IMG/VR virus record: IMGVR_UViG_3300027608_002931
Coordinates: 1-48,721 of that record
Length of the DNA: 48,721 bases
From: a virus
Strand: one strand, 5' to 3'
This document shows, piece after piece, positions 34,175 through 43,491 of this stretch. A program made the position numbers and the translations under genes. Numbering within the stretch: position 1 is the first letter of the stretch; each line of letters begins with the position of its first letter. Below the pieces are notes generated by a model, which was given only the letters and a program-made list of their open reading frames with translations, made no database searches and was not told the DNA's origin.

Positions 34175-36907
34175 ATGATAACACGAATAACTTCGCCATA
34201 TTATAGTGGTCAAACTGCAGAAATAATTTTTTCTCCATGTAGTGGAGGGACAATAAATTTAGGAACTCATTTATTACCATATGATTATGTGAGTGATAAT
34301 TATGAGGGATCATATAGTCTCTATTTTTCCGGATTTTCTATATACTGTGATTTTAATATTCCATGTCCATGTGATTTAATTGTTGAATTCCCTACAACTC
34401 CAACACCAACTATAACTCCAACACCAACATTAACACCAACCATAACTAAAACTCCTACACTTACACCAACCATAACTAAAACTCCGACACCTACACCAAC
34501 ACCAACCTCAACAGATCCTCCTCCGACACCATCTAATACCCCAACAAATACCCCAACAAATACAAAAACACCAACAAATACCCCAACAACAACAAAAACA
34601 CCAACCAATACTCCAACAAAAACTTTAACACCAACACCAACTACCTCTTTTGGATTCACCCCAACTCAAACTCCAACACCAACTATAACACCAAGTACTG
34701 GATCAATAAATTTGTGCATACCACCTTGTAGTTTAGGGTTATCAACTTACGTTCAAAATTCTATTGGTCAATTAATCTGTGGTAATTTAACGGGATCTTG
34801 TGGAAGCATTACCGCATATACAATTTTTTGGTATAACTCATTAGGTAATATTGCATTAAAATCTGGATTTGGGACACCTTATTCATTTGTTGGTCCTTAT
34901 AATTATAACCACCCAATGACGGTTATTAACTCACCAATGTTACCACCAGATACATATACACCAATACTTCAAGCAGTAACAATTGCTGGAACAACTTACA
35001 CCTCAAGTGGTATATCTGGTACAACTTCAACAATAATGGATTGTTTCACTGCACAACAAGTTACTATTGAGTCGTTTAATTGTTCTAATGGAACACTAAC
35101 AGGAAATTATGAACATAGAGTACAATTTACCGCAGGACCTGGATCTGCGGTTCCTCCATCAAGTATGTATGCTCATTTCAATATGGACCCAAGTAAAAAA
35201 TATTTTCCTTTTATGTTTAGAGGGAATCTTATTCCTGACACATTAAAAATGTCATTCATTGGGTCAAACTATGGAAACGTACCAATTGTTGTTGAATTTA
35301 TTGAAGTTGGTGGAGTTATTGGGGCACCTGGTCCATTTTCATTTAGTAATGGTATTGACTATAGAGTTGTTGCAACACCTAAACTATATAAATTTAGTAA
35401 TTTGACTGAGTCTCAAAATTACTTTCCAAAAGTTTTAAATTTAAGTAATTTCGTTATTAATAGTGGGGATTATTTAATAATTGAAGTTATTCCAAACCCA
35501 ACAGAAAATCAAACCAGTTGGGATTTATATTTTACGTGTTTGGAAACTTTTAATTGTGAATCATGTATTCATCAATATTATACATACCCTTACGGACAAG
35601 AAATAATATTATCATCAATAACTCCTGTTTTTAGTCTTGATTGTAATAGACTTTATGTTAATTTTCAAGTTACTGGTTGTAGTGTGTCCACCTTATTGGC
35701 GGAAGATATATTCAAGTATTTTCACCCTGATTTTTCAGGTCTTAGTAATCCGTTTTTACGGACATTAAATACTCCCTCAGCTGGAGGCAATGCGTGTGGT
35801 TGTGGTGGGGCACAATCAAACTATTTTGGTTTAACAAATAACACAGTATTAGGTTTTGGAAATCAAAACTTTCCTTTGAGTCCAAATGGGTCTGCAGGAT
35901 GTTTTATATATAGTAACGGAACCACAACGCTTTGTACTACCAACCCACCAAATACTGTTATTGTTACCAAAATAAACAATGTCATTACAATTACGTGTAG
36001 TAATCAAACAGATAGAGATGCGTTTTATAATTCATATTTATCGTCATTAGCCTCAATATTATGGACCCCAACTCCCCCTTTATCGACATCAATTAATTAT
36101 TATAAAGTTATAATTTTTGATCATTATGAACCGGTAAGTGTGGCATCTAATTGTGCTGATAACCAATTTATATTAAGGTCTTGGAATTTCCACCCATCAT
36201 CAGTTGTAACAACACCTAATTTACCAAATGATTATAAAATGATTATTACAATGAATTTAATTACAAATAATTACGGTGGTGGGGATATTATTTGTGGTGG
36301 GTCATGTTCTGCAACCACAAATACTTTTATAAATAGCGAAATAACCCCAAGTTATAATATTAACCCTAACTATAGTTCAACCTCTAATACGGCACTTAGG
36401 AGTATAGATCCATTTATAAGAAATAGGGGAGTTGGTCAATCAAATGGTGGTTCGGTTATGAAACAGATTGCCTCAACACGGATGTATATTCCTTGGTATT
36501 CTAATATAACCTATCCATACTCTGGTACCCCATTAACAATAATACCTTCATTATCCGCAACAACTTGTGATTGGGGAGGAAACGATGGATTTTTCAAACA
36601 GAATCCGTGGGAATCACAACCAAATACACTTTGTGAGTCAAGTAGATGGTCTCCAAGAGTGTACATTGGACTGCCTTGGGATCCGAGTAACCCTAACTTA
36701 GTTCAAAACCCATTGGGTATTGATGATACAACATATACTATGTACACAGTTGTAAGAACTGATGTAAATGACCCAAGAAGTTTTGACATATATGCCGGAA
36801 GTTACATGAATTCCCCAACAAATTTTTTTAGCCAAATTGCGGATTTAATTTATCGACAAGTAGGTACAAACCCCCCAATTATTTATGATCCTAATTATTT
36901 CGTATAA
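34175..36907 (+). CDS. Thr-Pro-linker fibre/adhesin protein, paralogue B
   Basis: 910 residues. The N-terminal module (1-65) is like that of paralogue A. A much longer Thr-Pro linker follows (about 72-175, units such as [12 protein letters not shown] and [12 protein letters not shown]), then the same body: [29 protein letters not shown], and the ending IYDPNYFV against DSNYFI in A. The body is longer than A by insertions near 500-560 and 650-780. The linker difference between A and B shows that repeat number is free to change. It probably projects a receptor-binding body away from the virion. Confidence 0.75.
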   Translation: MITRITSPYYSGQTAEIIFSPCSGGTINLGTHLLPYDYVSDNYEGSYSLYFSGFSIYCDFNIPCPCDLIVEFPTTPTPTITPTPTLTPTITKTPTLTPTITKTPTPTPTPTSTDPPPTPSNTPTNTPTNTKTPTNTPTTTKTPTNTPTKTLTPTPTTSFGFTPTQTPTPTITPSTGSINLCIPPCSLGLSTYVQNSIGQLICGNLTGSCGSITAYTIFWYNSLGNIALKSGFGTPYSFVGPYNYNHPMTVINSPMLPPDTYTPILQAVTIAGTTYTSSGISGTTSTIMDCFTAQQVTIESFNCSNGTLTGNYEHRVQFTAGPGSAVPPSSMYAHFNMDPSKKYFPFMFRGNLIPDTLKMSFIGSNYGNVPIVVEFIEVGGVIGAPGPFSFSNGIDYRVVATPKLYKFSNLTESQNYFPKVLNLSNFVINSGDYLIIEVIPNPTENQTSWDLYFTCLETFNCESCIHQYYTYPYGQEIILSSITPVFSLDCNRLYVNFQVTGCSVSTLLAEDIFKYFHPDFSGLSNPFLRTLNTPSAGGNACGCGGAQSNYFGLTNNTVLGFGNQNFPLSPNGSAGCFIYSNGTTTLCTTNPPNTVIVTKINNVITITCSNQTDRDAFYNSYLSSLASILWTPTPPLSTSINYYKVIIFDHYEPVSVASNCADNQFILRSWNFHPSSVVTTPNLPNDYKMIITMNLITNNYGGGDIICGGSCSATTNTFINSEITPSYNINPNYSSTSNTALRSIDPFIRNRGVGQSNGGSVMKQIASTRMYIPWYSNITYPYSGTPLTIIPSLSATTCDWGGNDGFFKQNPWESQPNTLCESSRWSPRVYIGLPWDPSNPNLVQNPLGIDDTTYTMYTVVRTDVNDPRSFDIYAGSYMNSPTNFFSQIADLIYRQVGTNPPIIYDPNYFV
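34394..34701 (+). repeat. Thr-Pro-rich linker repeat of paralogue B
   Basis: Low-complexity coding repeat built on ACA/ACT-CCA codon pairs, with Asn, Lys, Ile and Leu at variable positions. It creates a false open frame on the opposite strand. Confidence 0.85.
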
Positions 36908-36908
36908 G

Positions 36909-36947
36909 TTTTATTTAAAATAATTTTAGATTGTATTTATATTTAAA
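36909..36947 (+). repeat. 39-bp intergenic direct repeat, copy 2
   Basis: Identical over 39 nt to 34136-34174, here lying just after the stop codon of paralogue B and ending 5 nt before the ATG at 36953. Confidence 0.9.
36934..36940 (+). promoter_or_regulatory. TATTTAT element upstream of the gene at 36953
   Basis: TATTTAT, 12 nt before the ATG, within copy 2 of the 39-bp repeat. Confidence 0.4.
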
Positions 36948-36952
36948 CAAAG

Positions 36953-38956
36953 ATGAGTCAAACTATATTAATAGCAAGTGTTAATTATAATGGTGAAATT
37001 GCAACTGTTTTATTTAAACCTGACAATGAAAATATTGTTATTAATTTAGGTAATGTTGTTTTACCTTATTTCTTTAATGCCTCATTACTATCTCCACCAA
37101 GAGAAATATATGGTACATATACAATTTTAATTTTAGGTAACGATGGTAATTGTCGAACAAATTGTCCAAACATACTACAAGTACCAAGACCAACACCTAC
37201 GCCTACGCCTACAGTAACAACTACAAGAACTCAAACACCTACAGTAACACCAACAATTACTCCAACACCAACTTTTGATCCATGTAAGGTTCCGACTCCA
37301 ACCCCAACAGTTACTACCACACAAACAAAAACTCCAACCAATACTCCAACACCAAGTGCAACTTGTACAAATCCTTGTGGTTGTCCTGAACCAAGTAAAA
37401 CCCCAAGACCAACAAAAACTCCGAGATTAACTCCGAGTACAACAAGTGGGTATTGTTATCCGACACCGACACCAACAACAACACCAACCAAAACAAAAAC
37501 TCCAACACCAACAAAAACATTAACACCAACACCAGGATTATCACCAACCGTGACACCAACCGTGACACCAACACCAGGATTATCACCAACACCAACAAAT
37601 ACTGTAACACCAACACTAACAAAAACACCAACTCCTACCGTAACATCAGGGTTACCTCCAACACCAACACCGGCTTGTGCTTCTTGTACATCCGCAGGAT
37701 TATTACCTCAATTTGGTAATTCTGTAACACATAATGGTATAGTAATATCTGCAACCGGTACCGGAAGTATTGGTGCGATTAATAACTGGGGAACCGGAAT
37801 TATATGTCCACTTCCATTACCATATACATCAACAGGAACTGTTTGGTTGGGTAATAATGGAATGCCGAGTCAACCATTTACCTACACATTAACTTTTAGT
37901 GTCCCCGTTAATGATATTGTAATAAGATTATATGCGTATAATAGTAGTACTACACCCCCTCAAGCAGAATCATTTACGTTTACAACAAATATGGGAAGTG
38001 GGATACCAGTAATTTCATCTTGTCAGTATTGTTGCGCAACCATTAATAGTAACACTATAACGGCATCAAACACATCACCAATATGTGATCCATTACCGCC
38101 TGGAAGTGGTTACTCACACGGTAACGGTATTTTTACAATAAGTAATTCATCTCCATTTACAACATTAACTGTTGCAGGTCCTGGCGGAATAAACGGTGCC
38201 GCAATGGATATATGTACAGATTCTTTAACACCTGCAATTCCACCATTTTCAGGATCTTCATTTCTTTTAGTTGCAACATACTCACCAGGAATATATCCAG
38301 AAACAATAAACTCTTTTTACGAGTTATATCTTGATAGACCGTTGAGTGATGATATTATTTTATACTTTAAAAATAAACTTTATTTAAGGTCAGGAAGTTT
38401 TATTGAGATAACAGAATCAATATATATCCCAATAGGTGAAACTTATGGTACCACCCAACATATTAGTAGAACTGATTATTCGTTGTTAAATGGAGAATCA
38501 GAATTTACATATTTTGATCTTATTTCTTATGATGAAATATTTTATACTATAAATATATTAACATATTTTAATCCACCAATCCCAACACCAACTCCTACAC
38601 CAACAAATACTCCTACAAAAACTGTAACTCCAACATTAACTTCAACACCAACTCCTACACCAACTCCTACACCAGAACAATTGATTAACCCTATAATAAC
38701 TGAAAACGATGAATATATTGGTGTTGGTGAAAATGAATATTTGATGTTTGTTGATCCTGAACAAAATATTTTTAACGCTATTTTAACAACAATTGGTGAT
38801 TATATATCGGTTGGAGTTGACCAATTTTTAAGTTTTATTAATCCACCGACATTTACTCCGACATTTACTCCGACACCAACACCGACACCAACACCGACAC
38901 CAACTCCTACTATAACTCCAACACCCACCCCAACACCGAGTCCATATATTTTATAA
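36953..38956 (+). CDS. Thr-Pro-rich fibre protein with N-terminal anchor module
   Basis: 667 residues. The N-terminal module (1-75, ILIASVNYNGEIATVLFKP, then VVLPYFF and YGTYTILI) matches the neighbours. Residues 79-243 are a long Thr-Pro tract interrupted by a small Cys-containing knot (about 104-160). A beta domain follows at 245-425 (SFSVP-type strands; GSGIPVISSCQYCC). A second beta domain (about 440-540), another Thr-Pro tract, a short acidic segment and a final Thr-Pro tail ending SPYIL close the protein. The many Thr residues in extended Pro-rich segments are candidates for O-glycosylation. No enzyme motif is seen; likely a surface fibre. Confidence 0.72.
   Translation: MSQTILIASVNYNGEIATVLFKPDNENIVINLGNVVLPYFFNASLLSPPREIYGTYTILILGNDGNCRTNCPNILQVPRPTPTPTPTVTTTRTQTPTVTPTITPTPTFDPCKVPTPTPTVTTTQTKTPTNTPTPSATCTNPCGCPEPSKTPRPTKTPRLTPSTTSGYCYPTPTPTTTPTKTKTPTPTKTLTPTPGLSPTVTPTVTPTPGLSPTPTNTVTPTLTKTPTPTVTSGLPPTPTPACASCTSAGLLPQFGNSVTHNGIVISATGTGSIGAINNWGTGIICPLPLPYTSTGTVWLGNNGMPSQPFTYTLTFSVPVNDIVIRLYAYNSSTTPPQAESFTFTTNMGSGIPVISSCQYCCATINSNTITASNTSPICDPLPPGSGYSHGNGIFTISNSSPFTTLTVAGPGGINGAAMDICTDSLTPAIPPFSGSSFLLVATYSPGIYPETINSFYELYLDRPLSDDIILYFKNKLYLRSGSFIEITESIYIPIGETYGTTQHISRTDYSLLNGESEFTYFDLISYDEIFYTINILTYFNPPIPTPTPTPTNTPTKTVTPTLTSTPTPTPTPTPEQLINPIITENDEYIGVGENEYLMFVDPEQNIFNAILTTIGDYISVGVDQFLSFINPPTFTPTFTPTPTPTPTPTPTPTITPTPTPTPSPYIL
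37187..37677 (+). repeat. Thr-Pro-rich repeat tract with Cys-containing break
   Basis: Coding low-complexity tract of Thr-Pro units (TKTPTPT, TVTPTPGLSP and similar). The unit TVTPTPGLSPTP appears twice in tandem with near-identical DNA. Confidence 0.85.
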
Positions 38957-38994
38957 TAACTCAATTAATACCAACAATAAACTAAAATTAATGA

Positions 38995-39001
38995 TATTTA
39001 T
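38995..39001 (+). promoter_or_regulatory. TATTTAT element upstream of the gene at 39016
   Basis: TATTTAT (context TGATATTTATAAA), 14 nt before the ATG, in a 59-nt gap. Confidence 0.42.
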
Positions 39002-39015
39002 AAAATAAAAAGATT

Positions 39016-41160
39016 ATGGCATTAACAGGAAAAACAATTGGGGAATTAACATACCTTTCGGAAGTAACAACGGATACATTATTTCCCGTAGAGTTGAGTG
39101 GGGATACATATCATATATCATATTCCGCTTTCACTAATTCAAACTATAACGAAGGAACTTACGATGATTTATATTCATTCGCCACAGGTGGAACACTAAC
39201 CGCTGGAAGTTATTACTTAATGACCGACTTTCAAACGTGTTACGACCAACCAAACTATGATACTGATGGTATCCCAATAACTATTGGTAATTATAAGACA
39301 GGAACAACAGAACCTATATTATTGTTGGCAATATCAACAACAGGATTCTCTCCTACGGTATACTCAACATTACACCCACAAGATAAAATATCTTATGATA
39401 TAACTTGGGATATAACAGAAGTAACAAGTGGACCGGCTAAAGGTAGAATTACAGAAAGAATTGACGAATTTAATAACAGAGCCGACTATGATTTCAGATC
39501 GGTTCAATTTATTAGATATGTTGGATATTTTTCAGAACGATACTATGAAGGTAAAATTAGTTTAACTGGTTCAACCGGATTAGTTAATGGAACGGGAACA
39601 ACATTTACAACTGATTTTACTGTTGGTGATATTTTTGGAGTTTATGCACCTGGTATTAATGGGATAGCTAGTTTCCAATATTATGAAATTTCGTCGATAG
39701 TTAGTAATGTTGAAATGTATGTCACAGGTAGAACATTAGCAGATGTGAGTAACGTCTATTATTCTGCGGGGATAAGATTACCTAACTATATGAATCCATT
39801 CCAATGTAATATCACAGGAACAACTAATGATGAATTTGCTGAGTATTATACATTTAATGAAGGGGATAATTATAACACATACTTGGGGAATAATATTGAT
39901 TATAATATTTTCATATTATCAAATAACGTATTTCTAAACGGGCCATATGAAAATAACACATTTGGTGGAAATGTGGTAGGTAATACCTTCAACGATGATA
40001 TGAACTCAAATATAGTTGGTCCATATTGTCAATATAATATAATAACAAATGATTTTGACGGAAATAGTATAGGTTCATATTTCCAATATAATATTATTGA
40101 TTGTGATATGGACTCAAATCAGATTGGTAACTATTTTCAACATAATATGTTAGGAGATGCCGATGGACAAGATTTTGATTTTAACCGAATAGGTTCATAT
40201 TTCACAAATAATTTCTTAACGTTTAATAATAATGATTTCATTAACAATAATATTGGGGACACCTTTAATAATAACATCATAGATAGTGGATTCAGAAACA
40301 ATACTATTGTTGGTGACTTTAATCAAAACCTAATTATTAATGAGTCATTTAATGACAATTTTATAGGTGATAATTTTTATGATAATATCATACCTGTTTC
40401 TTTTACATCAAATAATATAGGAGATAATTTTAATACTAATGACATATATTGCGATTTTATAAAAAATTCAATATTAAATGGTTTTAACACAAATACAATT
40501 GGTGGAGTAGACAACTTAGGTCTTACTTTTGAGAACAACCAAATTATGAATAACTTTAAAGGAAATAATATTCAAGGTGATTTTTGGAGTAACCAAATTA
40601 AAACAGATTTTAAAGGTAATGAAACATTTGAGGAGTTTGGATATAATAATATAGGATTTGGGTGTTCACCTAATTCTTTTAGTGGTGTAACAACACATAA
40701 CAATATTGGTGATAATTTTTCATTTAATACTTGTTATGGTTCATTTTCGTACAACACAATAGGAACTGATTTTAACTCTAATGAGGTACAAGATGGATTT
40801 GGTTTTGGTGGATCGTCTTCTCAAGGAAATAGAATTGGAAATGATTTTACAGATAATACCATCGGTGAATATTTCTACAATAATATTATTCCTGATAATT
40901 TTTACAATAACACAATTGGTGATTCATTCCAATGGAATATTGTTAATACTGAAGTTAATAATGTTTGTTTAAGTACAGGTATGTTATATGATATCACAAC
41001 AGTTAATGTATTCAAAAATAAAAATGGAGATAATAGATTATCGTATTACGATGAAGTGGATGTTCTAACAATAGAAACATTAACTGAAGCTCCTTGTTTA
41101 GGCGGGTTAAACGTATTAGACATACCAGAAAATGATTTGAATTTCGGATTAATATTATAA
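39016..41160 (+). CDS. Tail fibre/spike with Asn-rich beta-solenoid repeats
   Basis: 714 residues. The N-terminus (GKTIGELTYLSEVTTDTLFP, then SGDTYHISY) looks like a short virion-anchor motif, related by eye to the start of the collagen-like fibre. Residues 60-290 form a mixed beta domain. From about 300 to 645 the chain is a regular repeat of the form N-x-I-G-x-x-F-x-x-N-x-I with 9-11-residue coils (for example SIGSYFQYNII, NIGDNFNTNDI), as in right-handed beta-helix or pentapeptide-like solenoids. A short non-repeat C-terminal domain caps it. Such solenoids form spikes that bind or cut host polysaccharide; no catalytic residues can be named. Confidence 0.75.
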   Translation: MALTGKTIGELTYLSEVTTDTLFPVELSGDTYHISYSAFTNSNYNEGTYDDLYSFATGGTLTAGSYYLMTDFQTCYDQPNYDTDGIPITIGNYKTGTTEPILLLAISTTGFSPTVYSTLHPQDKISYDITWDITEVTSGPAKGRITERIDEFNNRADYDFRSVQFIRYVGYFSERYYEGKISLTGSTGLVNGTGTTFTTDFTVGDIFGVYAPGINGIASFQYYEISSIVSNVEMYVTGRTLADVSNVYYSAGIRLPNYMNPFQCNITGTTNDEFAEYYTFNEGDNYNTYLGNNIDYNIFILSNNVFLNGPYENNTFGGNVVGNTFNDDMNSNIVGPYCQYNIITNDFDGNSIGSYFQYNIIDCDMDSNQIGNYFQHNMLGDADGQDFDFNRIGSYFTNNFLTFNNNDFINNNIGDTFNNNIIDSGFRNNTIVGDFNQNLIINESFNDNFIGDNFYDNIIPVSFTSNNIGDNFNTNDIYCDFIKNSILNGFNTNTIGGVDNLGLTFENNQIMNNFKGNNIQGDFWSNQIKTDFKGNETFEEFGYNNIGFGCSPNSFSGVTTHNNIGDNFSFNTCYGSFSYNTIGTDFNSNEVQDGFGFGGSSSQGNRIGNDFTDNTIGEYFYNNIIPDNFYNNTIGDSFQWNIVNTEVNNVCLSTGMLYDITTVNVFKNKNGDNRLSYYDEVDVLTIETLTEAPCLGGLNVLDIPENDLNFGLIL

Positions 41161-41187
41161 ATAAATAAAAAATAAAAAAACAAAAAA

Positions 41188-42264
41188 ATGATACAAGGAA
41201 TTAGAATAACAAGCACAAATTTATCAGGACTAACGGCAAACGTTACTTTTTATCCCACAACTGGTGGGTCAGAAAATTTAGGATCTGAAGTAATACCATT
41301 TAACAATATTTCGGATTATCCTTACGGAACATACGAATTAGACGTTCCATTATATGATAGAACATATGAAATAATTGTACCAGCACCATTAACAGGTCAG
41401 AGCGCATATACTGAAACAGTAAGAACTGTTACCGTTGACGGAGGATACCAACCATTCTCAGGAGCGGTATTATCTGAATTATGGGGAACATACACAACAG
41501 AATATATTACAAATGAAGGAATACTATCAACTGATATTGTTTTAGCTGAAGGTATTTGTTCTGATGATGTTGATGCGGCATACTTACCCGGAAATATCGG
41601 TGGATGGCCAACAAGTATTAATTCTTTCTTAGGACCGTTTATGTCCGGTGGATTGGCGGGTTATCCGTTTGTTGGTAGTGTTGGGTTTGGAGCATTTGCA
41701 AGTCACGTAGCAACAACTCTTGATGGAACCTTGTTTGTAACAAGTATGCCACACATTGGTGTTACTGAAGATGGTCGTTCAGGTAGAATGTTACGTAGAG
41801 GTAAAGTTAATAGTTTAACTGATAATACCTGTGGTGCCGTTGCGGGAGCAATTGATCAAGTTGTAAATCAACTAAGTTCAGCACCAAGTCAAAGTGATGC
41901 ACCTTTTGATAATGAAAATTATTCTTTTTGGAAATTAACAGATATTTTATGGTCACATAAGTCGACATTATCAGGATTCACAGGAACAACTGAAGAGGTT
42001 TATAATAAACAAATGATATTTGCTACAGAAACTATCAGGGATTCTGCTTATGATTATATTATTACAAATTTACCGGCAGCAACATCCGTGAATACCACAA
42101 ATGATGTATATTTTTTAAGTGGTATTTTTATTAATTCTGATGTTAGTTCCGGTACAACACAATTTGAATCATATGTTGTTGTCGATAAAGTTATGAAATA
42201 CGAATTTGGTATTGGGTGGAGTGATATTACTGTTGATTATAAGTTGGGATTACCAATTGACTAA
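41188..42264 (+). CDS. LCIB-like (beta/theta-type carbonic anhydrase fold) domain on a fibre anchor module
   Basis: 358 residues. Residues 1-65 repeat the anchor module of the Thr-Pro proteins (RITSTNLSGLTANVTFYP, GG, YGTYELDV). Residues 90-358 match, by eye, the LCIB/LCIC family of algae and bacteria. Evidence: a Cys-x-Asp start (Cys124-Ser-Asp126), SGGLAGYPFVGSVGFGAF (153-170), MPHIGVTEDGRSG (187-199), a following RRG, and NTCGAVAGA (213-221), with a late LSGIFIN strand (310-316). Known LCIB enzymes hold zinc with Cys-His-Cys; Cys124, His189 and Cys215 fit that order. The Arg expected four residues after the first Cys is Val128, so activity is uncertain. Context says virion surface, not cytosol. 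Confidence 0.7.
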   Translation: MIQGIRITSTNLSGLTANVTFYPTTGGSENLGSEVIPFNNISDYPYGTYELDVPLYDRTYEIIVPAPLTGQSAYTETVRTVTVDGGYQPFSGAVLSELWGTYTTEYITNEGILSTDIVLAEGICSDDVDAAYLPGNIGGWPTSINSFLGPFMSGGLAGYPFVGSVGFGAFASHVATTLDGTLFVTSMPHIGVTEDGRSGRMLRRGKVNSLTDNTCGAVAGAIDQVVNQLSSAPSQSDAPFDNENYSFWKLTDILWSHKSTLSGFTGTTEEVYNKQMIFATETIRDSAYDYIITNLPAATSVNTTNDVYFLSGIFINSDVSSGTTQFESYVVVDKVMKYEFGIGWSDITVDYKLGLPID

Positions 42265-42285
42265 ATAAATTAAAAAATAAATAAT

Positions 42286-42534
42286 ATGAGAATAAATATT
42301 TTAACAGAAAACGATAAGGCAGAACAAGTAAGAGAATCTTGGGTAAATAAAAATGTCATGAAAATACCTTGTTCATCAACAGGAGAAGAACCTGCAACTC
42401 ATTGGTTTTGCACAATGGCGGGATCTGAGGAAAAAATGAATTCTATTTACGCTAAGAAAAACTTATCTATAATGGAATTAGAAATTGGACCAAAAGAATT
42501 TCTTAATAAATGGAATCTGAAAATTATAAGATAG
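42286..42534 (+). CDS. Small hypothetical protein
   Basis: 82 residues: a charged N-terminal half, then ATHWFCTMAGSEEKMNSIY and a basic helical end (FLNKWNLKIIR). No family is recognised; the compact alpha/beta pattern could be a small cytosolic phage protein. Its last 25 nt overlap the start of the oxygenase gene in another frame, indicating translational coupling. The leader is A-rich with no TATTTAT element. Confidence 0.65.
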   Translation: MRINILTENDKAEQVRESWVNKNVMKIPCSSTGEEPATHWFCTMAGSEEKMNSIYAKKNLSIMELEIGPKEFLNKWNLKIIR

Positions 42535-43142
42535 TAAAAAATTTCATCAGTGATGATGAGGTTAAACTAATTGTTGACTGGGTAGATTCGTTAAATCCTG
42601 AAGATGGAGATCCGAATTACCACTTAAGTGAAATCTCAAAAACACTGAAGGGAAAATCTTGTATTATAGACATCTCAAATACCGAACTTACAAACTACAT
42701 TACAAATTTTCAATCAGTTTCTAAAGTTTCAAATCAAGAGATACCCCCAATTATCAAAACTATTTTAAAAAGGATATCTGAAAAGAACAACCTACCCCTT
42801 GATAATATCTTTATTCAGGCGGTTGATATGAAAAAAGGTGGTAGAGTAAAACCCCACTATGATGCGTCACTTGATGGTTACATAAATTATAAGTGTAACA
42901 TAAGTGTGTTATCAGAAGATTACAAAATTTTTATAGACAGTTCTTCACCTGTGATAGAACAAAAAGACCTATACTGTTTTGAGGCTTCTTTATACAAACA
43001 TTGGACCGAAGAGTTTAACTCAAGAAGGGTGTTTTTAAGTTTTGGGTTTATAGTACCATATAGTGTGGTTGGAAGAACGGAAAACGATCCAAGAGTTAGA
43101 TTAAGTCAAAGAATTACAAAATATTTTCAAAAACATAGTTGA
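42510..43142 (+). CDS. 2-oxoglutarate/Fe(II)-dependent oxygenase (prolyl-4-hydroxylase-like)
   Basis: 210 residues. The opening YKIVKNFISDDEVKLIV is the usual N-terminal strand-helix of P4H-type oxygenases. Iron ligands are His116 and Asp118 in KPHYDAS and His164 in LYKHWTEE; Arg172/Arg173 just after is the 2-oxoglutarate anchor, within RRVFLSFGF. It should hydroxylate a protein, nucleotide or small molecule using O2 and 2-oxoglutarate. Such enzymes are common in T4-like phages, with targets mostly unknown. Here it sits among Thr-Pro-rich and collagen-like fibre genes, so a fibre residue is an attractive but unproven target. Confidence 0.85.
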   Translation: MESENYKIVKNFISDDEVKLIVDWVDSLNPEDGDPNYHLSEISKTLKGKSCIIDISNTELTNYITNFQSVSKVSNQEIPPIIKTILKRISEKNNLPLDNIFIQAVDMKKGGRVKPHYDASLDGYINYKCNISVLSEDYKIFIDSSSPVIEQKDLYCFEASLYKHWTEEFNSRRVFLSFGFIVPYSVVGRTENDPRVRLSQRITKYFQKHS

Positions 43143-43158
43143 TATAATTTATTTGAAC

Positions 43159-43165
43159 TATTTAT
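43159..43165 (+). promoter_or_regulatory. TATTTAT element upstream of the gene at 43171
   Basis: TATTTAT, only 5 nt before the ATG; the weakest placed of the ten sites. Confidence 0.28.
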
Positions 43166-43170
43166 AAAAT

Positions 43171-43479
43171 ATGACACAAATCCAAATAAATTCCATAACT
43201 GGATCCGCATATCCATATACACTTTACGCTTGTGATGTTTATGGTAATCAATGTGTTTTAATTACGACTATACCTTCCACGGCAACGTTTCCATTAATCA
43301 TTACATTACCACCACAATTTAACGGTGCGCCGGCAGTTGGGTTAAAAATGATTGATTCAACAGGGTGTGAATTATTTGGTGTAATCTATTGTCAAGGTAT
43401 CAATAACGGTAAATTATTTGAGGACGGTGAAATATTCTTATTTATGGATGCAGAGATTTACATTTTTCAAGACCAATAA
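43171..43479 (+). CDS. Small beta-structured virion-type protein
   Basis: 102 residues: IQINSITGSAYPYTLYACDV, a hydrophobic Pro-rich middle (about 35-55), two further Cys, and an acidic aromatic C-terminus (DGEIFLFMDAEIYIFQDQ). The first strands resemble the short beta-modules of fibre accessory proteins. Position directly before the collagen-like fibre suggests an accessory or adaptor, but no homologue is recognised. Confidence 0.62.
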   Translation: MTQIQINSITGSAYPYTLYACDVYGNQCVLITTIPSTATFPLIITLPPQFNGAPAVGLKMIDSTGCELFGVIYCQGINNGKLFEDGEIFLFMDAEIYIFQDQ

Positions 43480-43491
43480 TCATTTTTACAA

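Noticed and set aside
34321-34659. Minus-strand frame of VGVGV repeats
   Set aside because: Antisense of the Thr-Pro linker of paralogue B.
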